From: Hoyosella subflava DQS3-9A1
GTDB lineage: Bacteria > Actinomycetota > Actinomycetes > Mycobacteriales > Mycobacteriaceae
Reading direction: 5' to 3'
Assembly: GCF_000214175.1 (NCBI RefSeq)
Contig: NC_015564.1
Location: 2,294,001-2,358,000, forward strand
DNA: 64,000 bases
In this document: positions 34,851 to 43,940 of the stretch, one piece after another
How positions within the stretch are numbered: position 1 is the first letter of the stretch
Layout: each line of letters starts with the position of its first letter
Translations under genes and position numbers: made by a program
Notes under the pieces: model-generated
Told to the model about the DNA's origin: nothing
The model's database searches: none
Seen by the model: only the letters and a program-made list of their open reading frames with translations

Positions 34851-35411
34851 TTAGGACACTGCGCGGTCTGTCACCCGGCGCAAGACCATTCGCTCGAGTT
34901 CATCGAAGAGGAGGTTGTAGTCGCGGGTTGTCACCGGCGACCGCCATTGTTGGAGGCCGACCAGCATGGTCATGCCAATCACCGCAAGCTTGCTGGCCTC
35001 GCGTTTGGAGCCGACGATAGGTGCGAACACCTCAGTCAACGCTTGCTGGCGCCGCTCGTCGACTCGTTTCTGTACTTCCTCGACTGCTGGATTGGTGTGG
35101 GCCCAGCTACGAATTGCGGCCTCGGCCTCATGCGGTAGCCGGGCGCCAAGCTTCTTCAGCTGACGTACCCGATCGGCAGGATCGGGAGGCACGTTCGACA
35201 GTTGCACGATGCGTTCAGTCTGTGTGTCCTCCCAGTACTTCAGAAAGTCTGTGACAAACCCGTCGAAGCTGCCGAAATAGCCATAGAAGGAACCGGTCGT
35301 CACCCCCAGTGCTTTACATAGCGGAGCTATCTTGAGCTTGCCGGCCCCCTTGGTTGCCAGCAGCTTCATGGCCGCGGCGAAGTAGTCCTCGCGTGTGACC
35401 AGCAAGCGCAT
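34851..35411 (-). CDS. TetR-family transcriptional regulator
   Basis: 186 residues from the ATG at 35411, which follows AGGAAGG; a longer frame from 35453 is open but less likely. The helix-turn-helix region is LVTREDYFAAAMKLLATKG then KIAPLCKALGVTTGSFYGYF near 5-43. It is clearly related to the regulator at 41685 (shared VTREDYF, LCxALGVTTGSFYxYFGS and RLPHEAE). It lies 280 bp downstream of the P450 gene with its own upstream region, in which TTACCTAATGTAA at about 35492-35504 could be an operator. It probably controls the P450/Rieske/WS-DGAT operon. Confidence 0.88.
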   Translation of the reverse strand: MRLLVTREDYFAAAMKLLATKGAGKLKIAPLCKALGVTTGSFYGYFGSFDGFVTDFLKYWEDTQTERIVQLSNVPPDPADRVRQLKKLGARLPHEAEAAIRSWAHTNPAVEEVQKRVDERRQQALTEVFAPIVGSKREASKLAVIGMTMLVGLQQWRSPVTTRDYNLLFDELERMVLRRVTDRAVS

Positions 35412-35690
35412 GCCACAAACTTCCTTCCTGGATGTCGATTGCCATGACGGCAATCGGTTGAGCGTCCGATTGTTCCGGGCAAGGTCCGCACTTACCTAAT
35501 GTAATCAATATTGCATCCAGCATCTGACGTGCGCATCCGCAGACGCCCGAAAATCGGGTAGATCAACCGGAGCCTCATCAGGGTGGGGTTATGTATGGGC
35601 GAAGGTTCATGGATGCACGGGGTTGACCTCGAATTAGTTGAGAACGTGAGTGGGCCAAGGCGCCGCGGCTGGACGCCTTGGCCGAACGGG

Positions 35691-36935
35691 CTACTGCAGG
35701 CGTGTACCGGGAGTGAACGTGACGGGCATGGACGTCAATTCGTTGGAGAAGCTCGACACCAGCCGGTCAATCGGTCCGGCGAACTGCATGTCCGGGACGC
35801 GCTTGATCAGTTCCTCGAACAGGACTTTCAGTTCGAGCCGGGCGAGCTGGTTCCCGAGGCAGAAGTGCGCTCCTCCCCCACCGAATGCCAAGTGCGGGGT
35901 CTTTTCGCGCGATACATCGAAGCGCGTCGGCTCGGCAACGAGTTCTGGATCGCGAGACCCTGCGGAGTACCACATGACGACCCGCTCGCCGGCTTTCACC
36001 GTATGGCCCCCAACGGTGGCATCTTGCGTAGCGACGCGTGCGAAGTAGATGACGGGGTTGACCCAACGCAGCATCTCCTCGACCGCATTCGGGATCGTGG
36101 CGGTTCCGTCGACGAGTTTTTGCCGTTCACCTGGATTCTCGATCAGGGCGCGCATGCCGCCAGCGGCGGTGTTGCGGGTGGTGTCGTTACCGGCGAACAT
36201 CAGCAGCCCGAAGAACAATGCCACCTCCTGTTCGGTGAGCTTCTCGCCGTCTACTTCGGCATGAACGAGGCGGGACACCAGGTCATCGCCGGGATTCGCC
36301 TTGCGTGCAGCGGTGATTCCGGTGAGGTAGCCACCGATCTCCATGAGGGCACCGAGGCCGAGTTCCGGGTCGGAGGTGGCTGCTGCTTGTGAAAGTCGGT
36401 TGGTCCATTCGAAGAGCTGGCGGCGATCTTCCAGCGGCACGCCGAGCATGTCGGCAATGACAAGTAATGGGAGTTCGACTGCGATTTCCTCGACGAAGTC
36501 GCACTCCCCCCTCTCAATGATGTTGTCTATCAGACGGTTGACGGTTTCCCGGATGGCGATCTCCTTCTGGCGGATCAGCTTCGGGGTGAACACGGCCTGC
36601 ACGACGTTGCGCTGCTGGGTGTGGCGGGGCGGGTCCATGCCCAGGATGACCTCGCGCAGGACCTCGACGGGAGCCGCGCCACGCAAGGTAGCGAAAACCC
36701 CGCCCACTGCCGAAGAGAACGTTCCGGAATCGCGGCTGATGGCCTGAATATCCGCTGCACGGGTGAATGACCAGAATCCGGGTTGATCACCACCGGACAG
36801 CGCGTTCCAGTGCGGGTTGGCCTCCTTGCGCATGCGGGCGAACAGCTCGTGCGGCGGGCCGTCTTGGAAGTAGGACAGGTCGGTCAAGTCGACGGTCGAC
36901 AGGTCGATGTCGGTGAATTGTGCTGCAGTTGTCAT
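35691..36935 (-). CDS. Cytochrome P450
   Basis: 414 residues, standard bacterial P450. The I-helix oxygen-binding motif is LLMFAGNDTTRN near 245 (AGxDTT), the K-helix ExxR is EEMLRW near 290, and the haem ligand is in HLAFGGGGAHFCLGNQLARLE near 350-358. The haem-loop sequence AFGGGGxHFCLG is typical of the CYP123/124/125/142 groups of mycobacteria and rhodococci, which hydroxylate lipids and sterols. It is last in a four-gene operon with a WS/DGAT, an oxygenase reductase and a Rieske protein. The reductase at 38021 could serve it too. Substrate undetermined. Confidence 0.93.
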   Translation of the reverse strand: MTTAAQFTDIDLSTVDLTDLSYFQDGPPHELFARMRKEANPHWNALSGGDQPGFWSFTRAADIQAISRDSGTFSSAVGGVFATLRGAAPVEVLREVILGMDPPRHTQQRNVVQAVFTPKLIRQKEIAIRETVNRLIDNIIERGECDFVEEIAVELPLLVIADMLGVPLEDRRQLFEWTNRLSQAAATSDPELGLGALMEIGGYLTGITAARKANPGDDLVSRLVHAEVDGEKLTEQEVALFFGLLMFAGNDTTRNTAAGGMRALIENPGERQKLVDGTATIPNAVEEMLRWVNPVIYFARVATQDATVGGHTVKAGERVVMWYSAGSRDPELVAEPTRFDVSREKTPHLAFGGGGAHFCLGNQLARLELKVLFEELIKRVPDMQFAGPIDRLVSSFSNELTSMPVTFTPGTRLQ

Positions 36936-36947
36936 GGTGGAACTCCT

Positions 36948-38024
36948 TCAGGGCCGGATGGTGGTGGTGATGGACTGCGTTTTGAGTGCCGAGCTGAAAC
37001 CCGGGCGAAGGGGCGAGCGCCCCGATTCTTTGGCACGCATCACGGACACGATGCGGCGGGCGTGCAAGGCGGCGGCGTCGCCGGCGAATTCGACGCTGGC
37101 TCGCCACCCGTTGTAACCGACACGGGTAGTAGCCATCTCGACGATCTTTCGGTCGCGCTCGATGAGGTCCGACGCAAAACCCCCAAGGATCTCGGCTACC
37201 GTCGCGTCGTCGATGCCGTAGTTGTAGGAGGCCTGCATGAACACATGCGTGGAATCCTCGGTTTCGGGCGTGATTGCGTGCGTGCGACGGTTGGAGTAGG
37301 CGCGGTCGCCGGCGTCGATCTCCCAGCTTTGGATGTGTAGGGCGGGAGACGCGAACAGGCCGCTTTCCCGTCGCCCGTAGACCGCAGCAGGATCCAGTCC
37401 CGTGGCTTCGGCTTCCCACGGCGCCAGCGGGACCGCAGGAAAGTGGCGACGGTACGCCACCGTGGTCTCCGTGACCTCGATGGCGTCGACCGGGGGTATC
37501 TGGTCGATCCCGCGGGGCAGCTCGTCGCGGTGGAGCACGGGTGCGTACGAGAAGTCCAGGTAGTGCTCGTGGACCATCATGTAGTGCGCCTGCTCGGTCC
37601 AGTTCTCTTCCAAGCTCGTCCAATCCCGGCTGGTGAGCCATGGCGTACGTGGTGGTCTGCTTCCGAGGGACGCGGCTGGCGACCCAAGCCAGATCCAGAT
37701 ATATGGTCCTTCTTCGAAGGTCGGGTACGAGCGCACCGACATCCCCGTCGGGACTTCGGGCTGGGTCGGGACGGAGACGCAGCGACCGGAATGGTCGTAG
37801 GTACATCCGTGATATCCGCAGATCAGTCGGTCGCCCTCGGGCCGTCCATGGGAGAGCGGGAAGCCCCTGTGTGCGCAGCGGTCGTCGAACGCAACGACGT
37901 TGCCGACGCTGGACCGCCACAGCACGATGTCCTGTCCGAGCAGTCGCCGACCGAGGGGTGCTGCGCCCAGCTCCCGCGTGGTCGCGGCAACGTACCAGCA
38001 CTTCGTGGGGAAATTCGTGTTCAT
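36948..38024 (-). CDS. Rieske non-haem iron oxygenase, alpha subunit (VanA-like)
   Basis: 358 residues. The Rieske 2Fe-2S ligands are in DDRCAHRGFPLSHG (Cys-x-His, near 48-50) and LICGYHGCTYD (Cys-x2-His, near 69-72). The catalytic domain has EENWTEQAHYMMVHEHYLDF near 145-165, the place of the mononuclear-iron histidines and the bridging Asp. Length and the partner reductase fit the vanillate-demethylase / phthalate-type class IA oxygenases, which demethylate or hydroxylate aromatic and other cyclic compounds. Its ATG overlaps the reductase stop. Substrate is not predictable from this. Confidence 0.9.
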   Translation of the reverse strand: MNTNFPTKCWYVAATTRELGAAPLGRRLLGQDIVLWRSSVGNVVAFDDRCAHRGFPLSHGRPEGDRLICGYHGCTYDHSGRCVSVPTQPEVPTGMSVRSYPTFEEGPYIWIWLGSPAASLGSRPPRTPWLTSRDWTSLEENWTEQAHYMMVHEHYLDFSYAPVLHRDELPRGIDQIPPVDAIEVTETTVAYRRHFPAVPLAPWEAEATGLDPAAVYGRRESGLFASPALHIQSWEIDAGDRAYSNRRTHAITPETEDSTHVFMQASYNYGIDDATVAEILGGFASDLIERDRKIVEMATTRVGYNGWRASVEFAGDAAALHARRIVSVMRAKESGRSPLRPGFSSALKTQSITTTIRP

Positions 38025-39028
38025 AGGTCAAGCACCAGCTTCTCGGTCCTGGATCGGGATACGCACGGGAGAATGACGCTGCCCGAGGCACGTTCGGCCG
38101 CGTTGAGCAGTGAGTCACGGTGGTCTGGGGTACCTTCGAGCACCCGCGTTTGGCAGGTGCCACACACGCCATCGAGGCACGAGGACAGGATCGGTACGTC
38201 GGCGTCTTCGAGAGCTTCGAGCATCGAGATGCCTGGTTCGACTGCGACGGTGATACCGGAGCGCTGACAGACAACTTGGTAGCTGTCGAGCCCGGCTGCG
38301 GCTTCCTCTCCCGTCTGCTTTCTCGCCGCGAAGCGCTCGAGATGGAGGCTGCCTTCGGGCCAATGACTGCAGAGTTTCTCGACGGCGTCCATCAGGGGCC
38401 CCGGGCCGCAGCAGTACACCTCCGTCTCGGTGCGCGGCGTTTGCAGGCTGCCCTGCAGATCGAACATCGCGCCGCGTTCGTCGTCGGCCCACACAGTGAC
38501 CTTGTCTCCATACATCTGGAGTAGGTCGTCGGAGAACGCCATCGTCGTTCGGCTTCGGCCAAGATAGAGAAGCGACCAGTCAGCCCCTGCACGGTCTGCT
38601 GCTGCGATCATCGGCATCATCGGCGTGATCCCGATTCCACCTGCGATGAACTGGTAGCGCGGTGAGTCAACGAGCTCAAAGTGATTGCGTGGCCCTCGGA
38701 CGGTGACCGTCGCGCCCTCGCACAACTGCTCGTGCACATGTTGTGAGCCACCGCGACTGTTCGGGTCGCGGAGCACCCCGATGTGCCACCTGTCCGAAGA
38801 CCGGGGGTCGCCACACAATGAATACTGGCGAACCAGGCCCTCCGCGAGAAGCAAGTCGACATGCGCACCTGGCTCCCAGGCGGGTAAGTCATCTCCCTCG
38901 GAGTGCACCAACTCGAGAGCCACAACCGCATCGGCGACCTGGCGTCTGATCGCAACAGTCAGTTCGGTGGTGAATTCGTGGAGTGAGGGCCCTGATGTGA
39001 CGGTGGGAACCGCTGATCCGGGTGTCAT
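38021..39028 (-). CDS. Oxygenase reductase (FMN/NAD/2Fe-2S, VanB-like)
   Basis: 335 residues in the phthalate-dioxygenase-reductase layout. The flavin motif RQYSLCG is near 92, the NAD-binding GGIGITPMMPM near 136, the cofactor-domain end YCCGPGPLMDAVEKL near 225, and a C-terminal plant-type ferredoxin domain has SSCLDGVCGTC near 282-292 and the fourth cysteine in ILPCVSRS near 324. It would pass electrons from NADH to the Rieske oxygenase encoded next, and perhaps to the P450. It overlaps both neighbours by four bases, so the operon is translationally coupled. Confidence 0.92.
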   Translation of the reverse strand: MTPGSAVPTVTSGPSLHEFTTELTVAIRRQVADAVVALELVHSEGDDLPAWEPGAHVDLLLAEGLVRQYSLCGDPRSSDRWHIGVLRDPNSRGGSQHVHEQLCEGATVTVRGPRNHFELVDSPRYQFIAGGIGITPMMPMIAAADRAGADWSLLYLGRSRTTMAFSDDLLQMYGDKVTVWADDERGAMFDLQGSLQTPRTETEVYCCGPGPLMDAVEKLCSHWPEGSLHLERFAARKQTGEEAAAGLDSYQVVCQRSGITVAVEPGISMLEALEDADVPILSSCLDGVCGTCQTRVLEGTPDHRDSLLNAAERASGSVILPCVSRSRTEKLVLDL

Positions 39029-40443
39029 TTTTCGGTCCTTCCATTGCTGTGGGTGAGTGCCGCCAAGTCGGCGAGTTCGCGATGAAAATCCTCGACGAGG
39101 TTCCAGCCGTCAGGCAGTGCCACGGCGTCGCCGACGATCCCGATGTCGAGGTTCTTCTGGTAGCTGACGACGGTGATGTTGAGGGCGAATGAATCGAAGA
39201 CGACGCTGAGCGGGAACGACCCGACCAGCGGTGCGCCGCCGATGGTCAGCTCCTTCGGCGATCCGGCGACGTTGGAGATGATCAGATTTACCGGCGGGCG
39301 GATGAACCGTGTCGAGATGAGATCCATCAGTCCCTTGGCTGCGATGCCGAAAATCGGAGTCGGAATCGGATCGTTGACGTCCGAGAGAAGACTTGGCGGA
39401 GCTTGTTGAGTCCGGCGCTTCGCGGATTTCAGATTGTCGTGCGCGAAGCTGAGCCGCTCGGAGAGGTCATCGAGGTGCGTCGGGATCGGCGCGATGATCG
39501 AGGTGATTGCGTTACCGAACCGATCCGGCGCATCCGGCAGGCGAGTTGAGACCGGGATGTAGGCAACAAGGGGCGCTGCAGGCAAGTCGCCAGTAGCGAG
39601 AAGACGCCGCCGCAACGCACCGGCACACAAGGCGATGACCACGTCATTGACCGTGAATCCGAACTGGTTCTTCACCGACTTGATGACGTCAAGCGAGACG
39701 GTGCCGAACGCGACCGACCGGCCTGGTGAGAGCTTGGTGGTGAAGCGGGTTCTCGGCGCATCCAGCCGCAGGGCGCCAGTGTCTCCGCGCAAACGGCTGG
39801 CGAGCGTGTGCACGCCTGGTAGCGCGCGAAGCGCAGGGACTTGATCGAGATGCGCGAGTGTGTCCGGGGCCGCCCGGAGGGCTCGAATCCAGCGGCCCGG
39901 TAGCGAAGCCAGGCCCGATCGCGCCAACTCGGAACGCTGGGGGTATGGCTTCGATTCGCGAGCAGCAGCGGGGTCGACCACCCGGTCTGCGTCGACGAGC
40001 GCGGAGAGGATTTCGTTCGCCGCGATTCCATCGGCCATCGCATGGTGAACGGTGATCACGATCGCGGTTCGGCCCGGCAGGCCGTGGAAGACATGCAGTC
40101 GCCACAGCGGCCGGCTTCGGTCGAGCTTCGTCGCCAGGATCTGCGCGGCTGCTATCGACAGTGACTTGTCGTCGTGACTGTCCAATGTCGACTCGGTGAC
40201 GTGGTCATCGAGATTAACGTCGGCTTCGACGACGACCGGGTGGTCGAGGTTGAACGGAACCTCGACCACCTTCCAGTGGAGTGGCGGGCACGTCGGGAGA
40301 GCACGTTCGAGGCGCTCACGCATCACGGTCGCGTCGATGACGTGCTCGGACGTGTCGAAGATCGCCAGGCCACAGTACTGGGACCCGAAGTTCCCACTCT
40401 CCGCCGCCAGGAATTGGGCGTCGAGGCTTGATAGTCGTTTCAT
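39025..40443 (-). CDS. Wax ester synthase / diacylglycerol acyltransferase (second copy)
   Basis: About 472 residues from ATG 40443, where MKRLSSLDAQFL is the standard opening of the family; a TTG upstream is in frame but unneeded. The catalytic motif is TVHHAMADGIAA near 140, RPLWRLHVFHGL lies before it, and INLIISNVAGSP-like LIISNVAGSPKEL is near 385. It is the first gene of the operon with the reductase, Rieske oxygenase and P450. Coupling a WS/DGAT to oxygenases parallels the operon at 248-8324. Its acyl acceptor may be an unusual alcohol, but that is inference. Confidence 0.9.
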   Translation of the reverse strand: MKRLSSLDAQFLAAESGNFGSQYCGLAIFDTSEHVIDATVMRERLERALPTCPPLHWKVVEVPFNLDHPVVVEADVNLDDHVTESTLDSHDDKSLSIAAAQILATKLDRSRPLWRLHVFHGLPGRTAIVITVHHAMADGIAANEILSALVDADRVVDPAAARESKPYPQRSELARSGLASLPGRWIRALRAAPDTLAHLDQVPALRALPGVHTLASRLRGDTGALRLDAPRTRFTTKLSPGRSVAFGTVSLDVIKSVKNQFGFTVNDVVIALCAGALRRRLLATGDLPAAPLVAYIPVSTRLPDAPDRFGNAITSIIAPIPTHLDDLSERLSFAHDNLKSAKRRTQQAPPSLLSDVNDPIPTPIFGIAAKGLMDLISTRFIRPPVNLIISNVAGSPKELTIGGAPLVGSFPLSVVFDSFALNITVVSYQKNLDIGIVGDAVALPDGWNLVEDFHRELADLAALTHSNGRTEK

Positions 40444-40505
40444 GTGGCAGAAGACCTTCCGCAATGAGCTTTCACAGCCGCGTCACTGTCGCCGTAACGC
40501 TTGCG

Positions 40506-40526
40506 TATAACATAATCCATGTTATA
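40506..40526. promoter_or_regulatory. Perfect inverted repeat upstream of the WS/DGAT-oxygenase operon
   Basis: TATAACAT and ATGTTATA, each 8 bp, separated by AATCC, lie 63 bp upstream of the WS/DGAT start. Size and symmetry suit a TetR dimer. It differs from the AAAGATA-type motif nearby, so it may be the site of the other TetR (34851). Confidence 0.68.
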
Positions 40527-40711
40527 TCTGATGCCATGCAAGAGCTAGGGGTTGGAGTGGAATTTCTTGAAACCCTTTTGGGGCCGTATGAGTGCGACGG
40601 GCAGTTCGCCGTCACTCGTTGAGCCCGGGTGCCCATTGGGCATGGGGGCCTTCCCCCGAAAGAGGCGAACTTGTGGACGTTTAGAAAGGGAAAGCCCTTG
40701 CCAGCTAAGCA

Positions 40712-40730
40712 AAGATAGATTACGTTATGT
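40712..40730. promoter_or_regulatory. Candidate TetR operator upstream of the SDR gene
   Basis: AAAGATAGATTACGTTATG matches, at about 15 of 19 positions, the reverse complement of the site at 43941-43960 upstream of the acyl-CoA ligase. It lies about 90 bp before the SDR GTG start. Confidence 0.55.
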
Positions 40731-40816
40731 TCCACGCGCAGACAATGGAAGTCCCTTCGCACCACGGCCGGGCAGCCAAGTGGATGCGCTTTCCACCACA
40801 GCAAAGGAGCGTCATC

Positions 40817-41641
40817 GTGGGCACAACGTCGTTGCAGGGCCGTCGAATCGTGATCACTGGAGCGGGTCGCGGAATCGGACTTGCCACCGCAAAAGAACTA
40901 CACACCCGCGGAGCCACGGTCATCATCGGCGACGTGGACGAGCGATCTGCGCTCGCCGCAGCCAAAAGCATCGGATCGAACGCCGAGGGCTATGCCGTCG
41001 ATGTTTCTGGCTACGACTCCTTTGCCGCCTTCCACCAGAAGGCCACCGCCAACGGAATAATCGACGTCCTGATCAACAACGCGGGCATCATGCCAATCGG
41101 CAGGTTCCTCGATCAGTCGGCCGACACCCATCGTCGCGCAGTGCAGATCAATGTTCTCGGCGCCATCAACGGGATGCACCTCACCCTTCCGGCGATGGTG
41201 GCGCGTGGAAGCGGACACATCATCAACGTCGCCTCCACCGCTGGCAAGACTCCCGTGCCAGGTGGCCTCACGTACTGCGGCACGAAGTCAGCGGTCATCG
41301 CCATCACCGAGACCGCACGAGTTGAGTACAAAGGCAGCGGAATCGACTTCACGTGCGTGATGCCCAGCTTCACCAATACCGAACTGATCGCTGGCACCAC
41401 CGCCACGAAACTGATCCCCGTCGTCGAACCGGAAGACGTGGCCCGTGCGATCGCCGATGCCATCGAGCGTCCGAAGCCCGACGTCTTCGTCCCCCGCATC
41501 GTCGGACCGCTGCTATGGCCACAGCCACTGCTCGGCCGCCGGATACGTGACCTGTTCAACCACAGCCTCGGGGCCGACAGATCGTTCCTCGACTTCGACC
41601 CGAAGGCTCGGTCCGGTTACGACAAGCGAATCGGTAAGTAG
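40817..41641 (+). CDS. Short-chain dehydrogenase/reductase
   Basis: 274 residues from a GTG at 40817 with AAGGAGCG upstream; the open frame extends further upstream but without a good site. Cofactor motif TGAGRGIG near 13-20 with GDVDE after strand 2, NNAGIMP near 86, catalytic Ser in VASTAG and Tyr-Lys in YCGTK near 150. It is a relative of the SDR at 4164, including the long tail after the substrate loop. It is divergent from the WS/DGAT operon, with two palindromic elements between. Probably oxidises an alcohol made by the oxygenases (inference). Confidence 0.87.
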   Translation: MGTTSLQGRRIVITGAGRGIGLATAKELHTRGATVIIGDVDERSALAAAKSIGSNAEGYAVDVSGYDSFAAFHQKATANGIIDVLINNAGIMPIGRFLDQSADTHRRAVQINVLGAINGMHLTLPAMVARGSGHIINVASTAGKTPVPGGLTYCGTKSAVIAITETARVEYKGSGIDFTCVMPSFTNTELIAGTTATKLIPVVEPEDVARAIADAIERPKPDVFVPRIVGPLLWPQPLLGRRIRDLFNHSLGADRSFLDFDPKARSGYDKRIGK

Positions 41642-41684
41642 CTCACCGCGCCCCGGGAACGCCGGGTTTCTTGGATTTCGCTAT

Positions 41685-42296
41685 TCATTCACAAGTTGAA
41701 GGAACCCTCATGCTGTTTGTCGGTTCCTTCGGGGAGGTCGATTCGTCCGGACTCGCGCCCTGTCCGCGAATCAGGTCTTCAAATGCATCAAACACGCGGT
41801 GCCGTTCGTCGCGGTCGACCGGTTCCCGAAGAGATTGAACACCAACAAGCAAACTGATGCCGATCAGGGCCAGTAGATCGGCAGTGTTCGAATCTGGGAC
41901 CAGGCCTAGAATCACCGACCGGAGCGCTTGGATGCGCTCCTCGTCCACCCGTTGCTGGAATACCGCGACGACCGGATCGCTATTGCTCCATGCGCGGATC
42001 GCGACTTCGGCCTCGTGAGGCAACCGGGTCGCAAGTTCTTTCATCGTGAACATGCGCGCTATCGGGTCATCCGACTGGTTGGACAGCTCTTCGATCCGGA
42101 GGGTCTGTTCCTTTTCCCAATAGGTCAGCAACTGTGGCGCAAAAGCATCCCAGCTACCGAAATAGTTGTAGAACGACCCGGTCGTGACTCCGAGCGCTGA
42201 GCACAACGAGGTCATCTTCAGGCCCAGATACCCATTCGCGGCGAGTATTTTCATCGCGGCTTCGAAGTAGTCCTCCCGTGTGACAGACAAATGCAT
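41685..42296 (-). CDS. TetR-family transcriptional regulator
   Basis: 203 residues from the ATG at 42296, behind GAGGCGGAG. N-terminal DNA-binding domain: SVTREDYFEAAMKILAANG then KMTSLCSALGVTTGSFYNYF. The rest is the variable ligand-binding part, with a short polar tail. It is a paralogue of the regulator at 34851. It converges with the SDR at 40817 and lies 288 bp from the acyl-CoA dehydrogenase, also on the minus strand. A motif upstream of it recurs before the SDR, acyl-CoA dehydrogenase and acyl-CoA ligase genes, so it is the likely local repressor. Confidence 0.88.
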   Translation of the reverse strand: MHLSVTREDYFEAAMKILAANGYLGLKMTSLCSALGVTTGSFYNYFGSWDAFAPQLLTYWEKEQTLRIEELSNQSDDPIARMFTMKELATRLPHEAEVAIRAWSNSDPVVAVFQQRVDEERIQALRSVILGLVPDSNTADLLALIGISLLVGVQSLREPVDRDERHRVFDAFEDLIRGQGASPDESTSPKEPTNSMRVPSTCE

Positions 42297-42338
42297 GTGA
42301 CTCCGCCTCCTCGCAGGTCCGTCGCCCAGCAGCAATGT

Positions 42339-42355
42339 AAGCTACCTTATCTTTG
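42339..42355. promoter_or_regulatory. Candidate TetR autoregulatory site
   Basis: AAGCTACCTTATCTTTG, about 45 bp upstream of the TetR gene, matches AACCTAAGTTATCTTTG before the acyl-CoA ligase at 14 of 17 positions. Confidence 0.55.
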
Positions 42356-42584
42356 ATGCCGTTTCGACTCGGGAAGCGGTCCGCTCCTCCTACGCACTAC
42401 CAAGAGTGCGACGGCCTCTGACAGCGCTATGTCGACAGTTGCCGTGCTGGCTGGGTTGGCAGGATTGTGCGGACGCGTCGGTGTGGAAGAACCGACCGCT
42501 TCCACAGAAACCTGACTCCCCGTCGGATCAGATCGACAAGACATGAAGTCACGCCGAGCAAGCTTTGAGCGACTAGTTGCGAAG

Positions 42585-43820
42585 TCAGCCGGTGACGTCG
42601 CGACCGATCAAGTGGCGAGCGATCGACCACTGCATGAGTTCGTTGGCGCCCTCGAAAATTTCGAGAATCTTGGCGTCGCGGTAGAGCTCCTCGAGCCGCA
42701 CCGATTCGCCAGTTTCTGAGACTTGACGCGCGAAGCCGTAGCCGCCGTGGATTTGCAACGCATCACGAACGGTGTCGACTGCGGTCCGGGTCGCGAATGC
42801 CTTGGCCATCGCAGCTTCTGGCTCGACGAGCTTTTCCCCGCGGTCGAGCCTGGTTGCAGCTTTCTGATAGAGCATTCGGCCGCACTCGATCTCGGTCGCG
42901 CGTTCGGCCATCTTGAACTGCCAGTACTGCATTCGCCCCAGGGGTCCGCCGAACAGCTGGCGGGTACGCAAACGATGCACGGCAAGGTCGACCGCTGCTT
43001 GGGCGACGCCGACACCAGCTGCGGCAATTCCGATCCGGCCCCGAGTGAGGCAGGAAAGCGCCACTGAGAGCCCTGATCCTGGTTGCCCGAGGACATGCTC
43101 AGGAGGGACGACCACATTTTCGAACACGATGTCGGCGGTCAATTGTCCGCGGTGACCCATCTTCAGATCTGGTGAGCCCACACGAACCCCGGGCGAACTG
43201 AGGTCGATCACGAGCATCGTCATCTTCGATCCGGTCCGGCACAGCACCGCCGCCCAGTGAGCGACCACCGAGTTGGTGATCCAGCGCTTGCGTCCATTGA
43301 CAAGAAAATCGCCGGATTCGTTTTGCTCAGCGGTCGTGACCATCGCTTCCGCAGACAGGTCGCTGCTCGCGTCTGGTTCCGTCGTAGCAAAGGAGAACGC
43401 CTCATCTCCCGCGACCAGCGCCGGAATGAGTCGGGCCCGCAGCTCTGGGCGAGCGAACGACAGCGCCTGTGGAACAAGGATGCACTGACCGTCGTAGACG
43501 CCAGCCATCGAGGATGATTCGTAGGCGATCTCCTCGGTTACGGTGCAAGTCGCCAGCATGGGATGTGCCAGGCCGCGCCCGAAATCCGAGCCGAATGGCA
43601 CTCCGAATAGTCCAGCAGTTGCCAGCCCTCGAAACGGCTCCCACGGGAAAGAGTCCACCGACTCTTCACGTTGACCGATCTCGCGTGCATGTGGGGCGAG
43701 CACTCGTTGAATTGCGCTACGCGCCTCGGTACGAATCTGCACCGTTTCTTCGGGCAGCCAGACGTCATGGGACATGCGATCTTGAGTGCGCTCGACGGGT
43801 GAATTCAGGTGTTGTGACAT
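42585..43820 (-). CDS. Acyl-CoA dehydrogenase
   Basis: 411 residues of the FAD acyl-CoA dehydrogenase family, introducing an alpha-beta double bond into an acyl-CoA. Flavin contacts are in FATTEPDASSDLS near 145 and GRKRWITNS near 177. RTRQLFGGPLGRMQYWQFKMAE is near 290, and the signature DALQIHGGYGFARQ near 352 is followed by RDAKILEIFEGANELMQ, where the catalytic Glu of many members sits (EGANE). AGGATAG precedes its ATG. It is divergent from the acyl-CoA ligase, with two shared operator-like motifs between, so both are likely co-regulated. Confidence 0.92.
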   Translation of the reverse strand: MSQHLNSPVERTQDRMSHDVWLPEETVQIRTEARSAIQRVLAPHAREIGQREESVDSFPWEPFRGLATAGLFGVPFGSDFGRGLAHPMLATCTVTEEIAYESSSMAGVYDGQCILVPQALSFARPELRARLIPALVAGDEAFSFATTEPDASSDLSAEAMVTTAEQNESGDFLVNGRKRWITNSVVAHWAAVLCRTGSKMTMLVIDLSSPGVRVGSPDLKMGHRGQLTADIVFENVVVPPEHVLGQPGSGLSVALSCLTRGRIGIAAAGVGVAQAAVDLAVHRLRTRQLFGGPLGRMQYWQFKMAERATEIECGRMLYQKAATRLDRGEKLVEPEAAMAKAFATRTAVDTVRDALQIHGGYGFARQVSETGESVRLEELYRDAKILEIFEGANELMQWSIARHLIGRDVTG

Positions 43821-43844
43821 TAGCTATCCTTAGTCTGGTTCGAA

Positions 43845-43870
43845 CCTAAGCTAAGTTATCTTACCTTAGG
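43845..43870. promoter_or_regulatory. Candidate TetR operator upstream of the acyl-CoA dehydrogenase
   Basis: CCTAAG and CTTAGG form the ends of a 26-bp imperfect inverted repeat. Inside, CTAAGTTATCTT at 43851-43862 is repeated exactly at 43947-43958. The site is about 25 bp upstream of the dehydrogenase start. Confidence 0.68.
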
Positions 43871-43940
43871 CTCAGGGGCAAGACTCCTTTCCCCAGGTCG
43901 ACGCTTTGACGGAAATTTGCTTGAACCCCTGTACTTCAAA

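Noticed and set aside
40600-40700. Several small hairpins (TGCCCATTGGGCA, GGGGGCCTTCCCCC) as a riboswitch
   Set aside because: They are short, lie upstream of an operator rather than next to a start codon, and match no riboswitch I know.
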